A stretch of DNA of 11,338 nucleotides from an uncultured bacterium. GTDB lineage: Bacteria > Verrucomicrobiota > Kiritimatiellia > CAIKKV01 > CAITUY01. A model generated the notes under the pieces. It saw nothing but the letters and a program-made list of their open reading frames with translations, searched no databases and was not told where the DNA came from. A program made the position numbers and the translations under genes. Positions 6,713 through 11,338 of this stretch are shown piece after piece (position 1 is the stretch's first letter; the number at the start of each line of letters is the position of its first letter). The DNA lies in assembly GCA_903934155.1 (NCBI GenBank), contig CAIZMS010000269.1, positions 1 to 11,338 on the forward strand, written 5' to 3'.

Positions 6713-8458
6713 GTGCAAAATATTGACCTCATCCTGACCTTGACGGGTGGGCTGGCCGCCGCCCTCGTGTTGGGATATCTCATGAACCGGCTGAAGGTCT
6801 CCGCGATTGCGGGGTACCTGATTGCCGGAATCGTCGTCGGTCCGCATACTCCGGGATTTATTGCCAACCGGGAGCTGGCTTCGCAAATGGCGGACATTGG
6901 AATTATCCTCCTGATGTTCGGGGTTGGTCTTCAATTCAACTTCAAGAAGCTTGCGGGAGTGACGCGCCTGGTGGTGCCTGGAGCCCTTCTTCAAAGCCTG
7001 ATCACCACTGTGTTGGGAACCCTGGTTGCCCTGGCCTTTGGCCTGGGCCTGAGGGCGGGCGTGGTCTATGGGTTGGCCTTGTCGGTGGCGAGCACGGTGG
7101 CGATGATCCGCGTATTTTCCGATGCCCGCCGCCTGCATACTCCGGCGGGGAACCGGGCCACCGGGTGGCTTGTCATGGAGGATCTCTTCATGGTTTTTGT
7201 TCTGATCCTTCTTCCCGCTGTGCTTGGCGAGGGGCAGCATACGGCCGTTGACCTGATTCGTGTGACCGGGTTTGCCATCTTGAAAATTGGGGCGGTCATT
7301 GCGGCCGCCTTTCTGCTCGGGGGGCGCGTCATCCCGTGGATTCTCCGGCATGTTGCCGCGACGCGATCGCGTGAACTGTTCACCTTGACCATCCTGGTGA
7401 CTGCGCTTGGAATCGCGGTGGGGGCCTCGGTGTTGTTCGGCATTTCCATGGCGCTGGGCGCCCTGATGGCCGGGATGGTGGTCGGCCGATCGGATTTCAG
7501 TTTGCGGGCGGCAACCGAGGCGTTGCCCATGCGCGATGCCTTTTCCGTCCTGTTCTTTGTTTCGGTCGGGATGCTGTTCGAGCCGGCCCGTCTGTTTGAT
7601 ACGCCGGCCTTTGGACTCGCCACTCTGGCGTTGGTTCTCTTCGGAAAACCTATTGTGGCAGGGATTCTGATGATAATCCTGGGATGCCCCACCCGGAACG
7701 CGCTGACCCTTTCCCTTGCTCTCGCCCAGATCGGAGAATTTTCATTTATCCTTGCGGGCGTTGGCAGCAGGCTGGGGTTGCTCGACACCGGTACCGGAAA
7801 CCTGCTGGTCGTGGCTTCCATCCTGTCCCTTATTCTCAATCCATTTCTCCTGCGACTGGCCGATCCGGTTGAGGCGTGGCTGGCCCGTCATCCGCGCCTC
7901 TGGCGCGGGCTTAACCGGATTGACGGATCCGTTCAGGAGGCGGAGCGCGACAGTGATGCCGGGAGCGGGACTGCGGATCGGCGCCGGGCCGTTCTGGTGG
8001 GGTACGGGCCGGTTGGCCGGACACTGGCCGACCTGTTGCGCGAGCATGCCATCGAGACGACGGTTATCGAAATGAATCACGACACCATTCAGCGCCTGAA
8101 GGCGCGATCCATCACGGTGGTGTACGGGGATGCCAGCCACGCCGAGGTTTTGAAGGCCGCCGGGACTCATCAGGCCGGTACCCTGATTCTCAGTGCGCCG
8201 GGTATTCCCACCGCGGCGGAGATCATCAGGCAGGCTCGTGCCATGAATCCCGAAGTTCGCATTCTGGTCAATACGAGCTACCTCAGCGAGTGCTCCGTTC
8301 TCGAAACGGCCGGGGCGGATGAAGTTTTTTCCGGCGAGGCGGAGGTGGCTTCGGCGATGTGCCTTTCAGTGCTTCGCCGTCTGGGCGCGAATCCCGATGA
8401 ACTCCACCGCGTTGGCGACCGTGTCCGCGCGACCTTGGATACTTCTTGCGCGAAGTGA
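6713..8458 (+). CDS. YbaL/Kef-type monovalent cation:proton antiporter (CPA2) with TrkA-N domain
   Basis: The 581-residue inner-membrane protein matches E. coli YbaL in layout and in many motifs. Residues 1 to about 385 are a CPA2 transporter domain with a dozen or so hydrophobic segments. Landmarks are GYLIAGIVVGPHTPGF, ILLMFGVGLQF, the ASTVAMIRVF segment, WLVMEDLFMVFVLILLPAV, SRELFTLTILV, GALMAGMVVG, MRDAFSVLFFVSVGMLFEP and ALAQIGEFSFILAG. After a linker, residues about 425-540 form a Rossmann TrkA-N (RCK) domain with the dinucleotide motif GYGPVG (430-435), an acidic residue in VIEMNHD after the second strand, and YGDASHAEVL. Such proteins exchange K+ or Na+ for protons and are gated by nucleotide or glutathione adduct binding. 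The exact ion here cannot be read from sequence. It starts at GTG behind a good ribosome binding site and is divergent from the nitronate monooxygenase-like gene. The downstream gene begins only 54 bases later on the same strand, so partial co-transcription is possible. Confidence 0.94.
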   Translation: MQNIDLILTLTGGLAAALVLGYLMNRLKVSAIAGYLIAGIVVGPHTPGFIANRELASQMADIGIILLMFGVGLQFNFKKLAGVTRLVVPGALLQSLITTVLGTLVALAFGLGLRAGVVYGLALSVASTVAMIRVFSDARRLHTPAGNRATGWLVMEDLFMVFVLILLPAVLGEGQHTAVDLIRVTGFAILKIGAVIAAAFLLGGRVIPWILRHVAATRSRELFTLTILVTALGIAVGASVLFGISMALGALMAGMVVGRSDFSLRAATEALPMRDAFSVLFFVSVGMLFEPARLFDTPAFGLATLALVLFGKPIVAGILMIILGCPTRNALTLSLALAQIGEFSFILAGVGSRLGLLDTGTGNLLVVASILSLILNPFLLRLADPVEAWLARHPRLWRGLNRIDGSVQEAERDSDAGSGTADRRRAVLVGYGPVGRTLADLLREHAIETTVIEMNHDTIQRLKARSITVVYGDASHAEVLKAAGTHQAGTLILSAPGIPTAAEIIRQARAMNPEVRILVNTSYLSECSVLETAGADEVFSGEAEVASAMCLSVLRRLGANPDELHRVGDRVRATLDTSCAK

Positions 8459-8500
8459 AGGGGGCGATAGAATGACCGATAGATTTTTGTAAAAATGAAC

Positions 8501-8506
8501 AAGGAG
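8501..8506 (+). promoter_or_regulatory. Ribosome binding site that sets the start of the exported protein
   Basis: AAGGAG lies 6 bases before ATG 8513. The earlier in-frame ATG at 8495 precedes this site, so 8513 is the better start; it also puts the Arg-Arg and hydrophobic signal sequence at the very N-terminus. Confidence 0.8.
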
Positions 8507-8512
8507 CCTGTC

Positions 8513-10105
8513 ATGCATAACTCTCTGAGGCGTCTGGTGGTTTTGGGAATGGTGTCGGGAATGGGATTGGCCGCCCTGGCGGCGGAGACTCTGGCCCCTG
8601 CCAATGGGACGGAGCCGGCCGTGGCTTCTCCGGCAAAAAGTCCCGCCTTATCCAAGCAACGGTATGATCTCATTCTGGCCAATCTCGATGCGGGGGGCGA
8701 CCTTCTTGTTGTCGCTAATATGGAGGGTTGGATCCAGGACGCGGTTCAGAGCCTGGTCAAGCCCATCACCCTCATGGGCGGAAATGAGCCCGAATTCAGG
8801 TCGGTGATCGAGTGTCTCGGCAAACTTCCCGGCTTCCTGAACAAGAACGGATTCTACGGGTTGCAGGGGTTCGGGCTGAGCATGGTGCCGCGGACGGATG
8901 GCCTGAATGACATCAAGTGTTTTGTGGCCCGCGACCCGGCGGTGACCTGGACTCCGCTCTGGCTCGCGATGGTCGGCGGGAAACCCAGAACTCTGGCCTG
9001 TACGGATTTTCTTCCGGCGGATACGGAACTCGCCCAGACGGGCACCGGTGAATGTGGCGCCTTGTGGAAAATGATCCGATCGGGCGTGGCGGAACTCGGG
9101 ACTCCGGTGTTTGCCGTCAGCTTCAACAGCCAGATTTCGGCGCTTGCCACCAATTGGGGCGTCAATCTCGACAAGGTGTTTGAATCCATGGCCGGGGAAG
9201 GGTTCTTCTCCATCCAGTTCTCCAGGACAAAAACCATGGCCTTGCCCGGCGCCGATGCCGGGGCTCCCGTGAGCATGCCTGAACCCGCCTTCCTGATGGG
9301 CACGGCGGTCAAGGATAATGCGCTGGTGGAGGCCCTTGAAGCGGCGATCAAGAAGAGCGGAATGCTTTCCGTGACGAATTGGGGAGATGGCGTCAAAGTT
9401 GTTAAGTTGCCGGTTCCGATTCCCTTCCCGTTCCAGCCTGCGTACACGGTTCATCAGGGATTTTTCCTGTTCGGATCCACGCCCGATGTGGTGGCGGCGG
9501 GGATCAAGGCCTTCCAGGGCAAGACCGGCCTGGCCTCCGCGCCTGAGTTCAAGAAGGCGTTCAAGGGATTGCCAATGGTCAACAACGGGCTGGCCTACAT
9601 GAGTCCGCGTTTCATGAACACCGTCATGGAGGTTCAGAAGGCGATCATTTCACGCGATCCGGCCCAGGGGGTCAAGATGGCGGGACTGATGGACCAGATG
9701 ATGGGCTGCAAAAAAGATATGAGCGTCTCGAAAGTGTTCCTGAACAAGCGTAACGGGCTCGCGGTGGAGGGGATATCGTCGGCCGGGGCGAAGGAGATGG
9801 CGGCCAGCGTGATGATTGCCCCGGTCGGGCTTCTGGCGGGAATTGCCATTCCGAGTTTCGTGAAGGCGCGGAGCACCTCGCAGTCGAATGCCTGTATCAA
9901 CAATCTTCGGATGCTCGAGGCGGCCAAGGAGCAGTGGGCTCTGGAAAACAAGAAGGCGGAAGGGGATGCCGTGATGGCGCCCGGCATCCTCAAGTATCTG
10001 GGCACAGGGCGGATGCCCATTTGCCCGCAAGGCGGCCGATACACCCTGAACGTCATCGGAAAAAATGCCCGGTGCTCCATTCCCGGTCATCAGTTGCGGG
10101 AGTAG
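8513..10105 (+). CDS. Exported protein of unknown function with C-terminal pilin-like module
   Basis: The product has 530 residues. It opens with a signal peptide (basic RR, then LVVLGMVSGMGLAAL, likely cleavage after an Ala near residue 24) and a Pro/Ala-rich linker. I do not recognise the main domain (about residues 45-420), which looks like a large secreted alpha/beta region without evident catalytic motifs. From residue 425 the sequence changes to a pilin-like segment: Gly425, a hydrophobic helix ending GLLAGIAIPSFVKAR (453), then SNACINNLRMLEAAKEQWALEN, YLGTGRMPICPQGG and CSIPGH. These are features I know from pseudopilins of PVC-group bacteria, where this segment sits at the N-terminus behind a GFTLIE-type processing site. 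Here Phe+1 is Ala and Glu+5 is Ala, so prepilin peptidase processing and normal pilus assembly are doubtful. Cysteines C461, C504 and C521 lie in the module. The helix may anchor the protein in the inner membrane, or let it dock with a type II secretion/type IV pilus system. The next gene follows 40 bases later on the same strand. Confidence 0.85.
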   Translation: MHNSLRRLVVLGMVSGMGLAALAAETLAPANGTEPAVASPAKSPALSKQRYDLILANLDAGGDLLVVANMEGWIQDAVQSLVKPITLMGGNEPEFRSVIECLGKLPGFLNKNGFYGLQGFGLSMVPRTDGLNDIKCFVARDPAVTWTPLWLAMVGGKPRTLACTDFLPADTELAQTGTGECGALWKMIRSGVAELGTPVFAVSFNSQISALATNWGVNLDKVFESMAGEGFFSIQFSRTKTMALPGADAGAPVSMPEPAFLMGTAVKDNALVEALEAAIKKSGMLSVTNWGDGVKVVKLPVPIPFPFQPAYTVHQGFFLFGSTPDVVAAGIKAFQGKTGLASAPEFKKAFKGLPMVNNGLAYMSPRFMNTVMEVQKAIISRDPAQGVKMAGLMDQMMGCKKDMSVSKVFLNKRNGLAVEGISSAGAKEMAASVMIAPVGLLAGIAIPSFVKARSTSQSNACINNLRMLEAAKEQWALENKKAEGDAVMAPGILKYLGTGRMPICPQGGRYTLNVIGKNARCSIPGHQLRE

Positions 10106-10145
10106 GGGTTTGCCGGCGCGGGTGGCGGCGGGCGGATTGGGGGCC

Positions 10146-10658
10146 ATGTCCAGGTTACCGAAAAAAGTCAGTGTCCATGACAGGATGCAGTCCCGCTATG
10201 TTTACTGGCTGACGGAACCCGTTGGACAGCGGTTTCATCCGAAATTCGATCCCGAGCTGACGCCGAAACAGATGCTGGAGCTGGGTGTGTTTGGCGGGAA
10301 GTATATGACGGATTGCCGCGATGAATTCCCGAAATCGTGGTTTGCCCGGGCTAAGCTGAGTCCCGTCGTCCGGGATCCCCAGCTGAACTACTTTAAGGTG
10401 AATGCCTCCAAGCCGTTATCCTACTGGCGCGAGAAAGATTGGATCTGGCCGGACGACCCGCGCGGCTGGTTTCAATGGTATTGCCGGTACTATATGGGGC
10501 GACGTTGTCCCGATGATGAGCGGCAGATCAAGCGCTGGGCGGCGATGACCCGCCATGTTGCCCAGCTGAAGAAGGCCTGTTCCGCAGGCGACCTCACCTG
10601 CCGCCGCCGGCAGCGCCAGGCTTTGCTGCACTGGGCCTACGACAGCCGGACGCTTTGA
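10146..10658 (+). CDS. Conserved protein of unknown function, aromatic-rich
   Basis: The 170-residue product is hydrophilic and very rich in Trp, Tyr, Arg and Lys, with no signal peptide or membrane segment, so it is probably cytoplasmic. Striking dense motifs are YWLTEPVGQRFHP, LGVFGGKYMTDCRDEFP, LNYFKVNAS, DDPRGWFQWYCRYYMGRR and RQRQALLHWAYDSR. I recall similar proteins annotated as hypothetical in many bacteria, but know no function. Aromatic-basic motifs like these can bind nucleic acids or flavins; nothing here decides between such roles. ATG 10146 was chosen because the conserved part begins shortly after it. Its ribosome binding site is poor (only a G-run just upstream), and the frame is open further upstream into the preceding gene, with GTG 10122 and ATG 10065 as alternatives. 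It lies 40 bases after the exported protein gene and may share its transcript. Confidence 0.8.
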   Translation: MSRLPKKVSVHDRMQSRYVYWLTEPVGQRFHPKFDPELTPKQMLELGVFGGKYMTDCRDEFPKSWFARAKLSPVVRDPQLNYFKVNASKPLSYWREKDWIWPDDPRGWFQWYCRYYMGRRCPDDERQIKRWAAMTRHVAQLKKACSAGDLTCRRRQRQALLHWAYDSRTL

Positions 10659-10697
10659 GGGCGGCGCGGGGAGTTTCCTCGTTGTTTCAAGGACTCT

Positions 10698-11338
10698 CTA
10701 TTTTCTGGTGCGGCCCAGGGCATCGGCCATGAGCATCGAATGAAGCACCTTTTCCGGGGTGATGTCGCCCGCCTCATGGTGGATCGACTGTCCCGGGGCG
10801 CACGCCTTTTCGGCCGCCTTCATCAGCAAGAGCCTGTCAGGATGGTGAAGGCCTATTTCGGCAAAGGTTGTCGGCAGGCCCACCGTTTCGCAGAATGAAT
10901 ACACCTGTTCCACTTCATCGGGCAGGGCGTCGGTGAGGTGGAGTCCAGCCAGGACTCCGAAGGCCACCTTTTCCCCGTGATAATAGGCGTGCGTCTCCTG
11001 GAGCGCGGTGAGTCCGTTGTGGATGGCATGCGCTGCGGCCAGACCACTGCTCTCAAATCCGATGCCGCTCAGCAGGATATTGGCCTCGACAATATGATCG
11101 AAGGCCGGAGTCACAATCTGAGCCTCGTTGGCAATTTTGGCGGAAAGTCCGTGATTCAAGAGCGTATCATAGCAGAGTTTGGCGAGGTGGAGTCCGGTCA
11201 TGAGGCTCAGGCCGCCGCATTCGTTGAGGGATTGGGTTCGCTCGCATGATCGGGCTTCGAACCAGGTGGCCAGAGCGTCGCCCATTCCGGATACCAGAAA
11301 GCGGGGTGGCGCATGAGTAATGATCGTCGTATCCACGA
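10698..11338 (-). CDS. gldA: Glycerol dehydrogenase, C-terminal part (gene runs off the window)
   Basis: The 213 or so visible residues match the C-terminal two thirds of E. coli GldA, a Zn-dependent, NAD-linked iron-containing-type alcohol dehydrogenase that interconverts glycerol and dihydroxyacetone and also acts on 1,2-propanediol and similar diols. Closely matching stretches are GMGDALATWFEAR, LAKLCYDTLL, VEANILLSGIGFESSGLAAAHAIHNGLTAL and YYHGEKVAFG. The three metal ligands of the family (Asp in GDAL, the first His of AHAIH, and His of YYHGEK) are all present. The frame is open through base 11338, and the GTG near the edge corresponds to an internal Val of GldA, so the N-terminal NAD-binding part lies outside. 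It converges with the gene at 10146, with 39 bases between them and no clear terminator. An acting role on lactaldehyde or propanediol from fucose fermentation is conceivable but unproven. Confidence 0.95.
   Translation of the reverse strand, partial: VDTTIITHAPPRFLVSGMGDALATWFEARSCERTQSLNECGGLSLMTGLHLAKLCYDTLLNHGLSAKIANEAQIVTPAFDHIVEANILLSGIGFESSGLAAAHAIHNGLTALQETHAYYHGEKVAFGVLAGLHLTDALPDEVEQVYSFCETVGLPTTFAEIGLHHPDRLLLMKAAEKACAPGQSIHHEAGDITPEKVLHSMLMADALGRTRK

Noticed and set aside
6557..7351. Upstream extension of the nitronate monooxygenase-like frame, which would give a 740-residue protein
   Set aside because: The extension is antisense to the antiporter gene, begins inside it, is highly polar with many Gln, His and Arg, and has no similarity to the family, whose normal N-terminus lies at the ATG at 6556.
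7066..7839. Minus-strand open frame opposite the antiporter
   Set aside because: It is antisense to conserved transmembrane segments. Its Arg/Thr/Ser-rich translation is what antisense reading of hydrophobic codons gives.
8495..8512. Upstream ATG for the exported protein
   Set aside because: The AAGGAG ribosome binding site lies downstream of it. Starting at 8513 gives a cleaner signal peptide.
1..11338. CRISPR array, mobile element, tRNA or defence system
   Set aside because: No regularly spaced repeats, transposase or integrase motifs, tRNA-like cloverleaf sequence or defence-type domains were seen. The gene content is metabolic and membrane functions in a chromosomal setting.

Overview
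The window looks like a chromosomal segment of an anaerobic, fermentative, high-GC bacterium. The best clue to its lineage is the C-terminus of the exported protein at 8513-10105. It carries the pilin-like signature (IPSFVKAR, then ACINNLR, then AAKEQWALEN, with a CSIPGH ending) that I associate with pseudopilins of the PVC group (Kiritimatiellota, Lentisphaerota, Verrucomicrobiota). An [FeFe]-hydrogenase of the NADH-linked type and an L-fucose isomerase fit a polysaccharide-fermenting member of that group. This placement is inference; the window has no rRNA or other phylogenetic marker gene.

Layout. (1) 1-2192, plus strand: the 3' part of a modular [FeFe]-hydrogenase gene, overlapping by 4 bp a NuoE-like [2Fe-2S] subunit gene. 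Together they are parts of an NADH-dependent or electron-bifurcating hydrogenase. The NuoF-like flavoprotein subunit would be expected upstream, outside the window. (2) 2199-2256: an imperfect inverted repeat built from CCTGA(A)CCC-type units, lying between convergent genes and running into the coding end of the next one. (3) 2203-5033: an AraC-family regulator (minus) divergent from a full-length L-fucose isomerase gene (plus). The shared upstream region holds palindromes, a promoter-like element and a clear ribosome binding site. fucI ends in a strong intrinsic terminator. (4) 5129-6556, minus: a nitronate monooxygenase-like flavoprotein. (5) 6713-8458, plus: a YbaL/Kef-type cation:proton antiporter with a nucleotide-binding domain. 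(6) 8513-10105, plus: an exported protein of unknown function with an internal pilin-like C-terminal module. (7) 10146-10658, plus: a small conserved protein of unknown function. (8) 10698-11338, minus: the C-terminal part of a glycerol dehydrogenase (GldA), running off the window.

How they may work together. The hydrogenase would reoxidise NADH and ferredoxin from sugar fermentation as H2. FucI feeds deoxysugars (L-fucose, or D-arabinose) into catabolism under the adjacent AraC-type regulator. GldA handles a small polyol or its ketone. The antiporter and the nitronate monooxygenase look like general housekeeping or stress functions and have no clear link to the other genes. I see no mobile element, CRISPR array, phage gene or RNA gene. 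No gene-free stretch exceeds about 160 bases.

The most notable points are the fusion of a pilin-like segment to the C-terminus of a large exported protein, the Cys-to-Ser change at an H-cluster cubane ligand position with a new Cys 21 residues later, and the repeat that supplies the last 17 codons of the AraC regulator.
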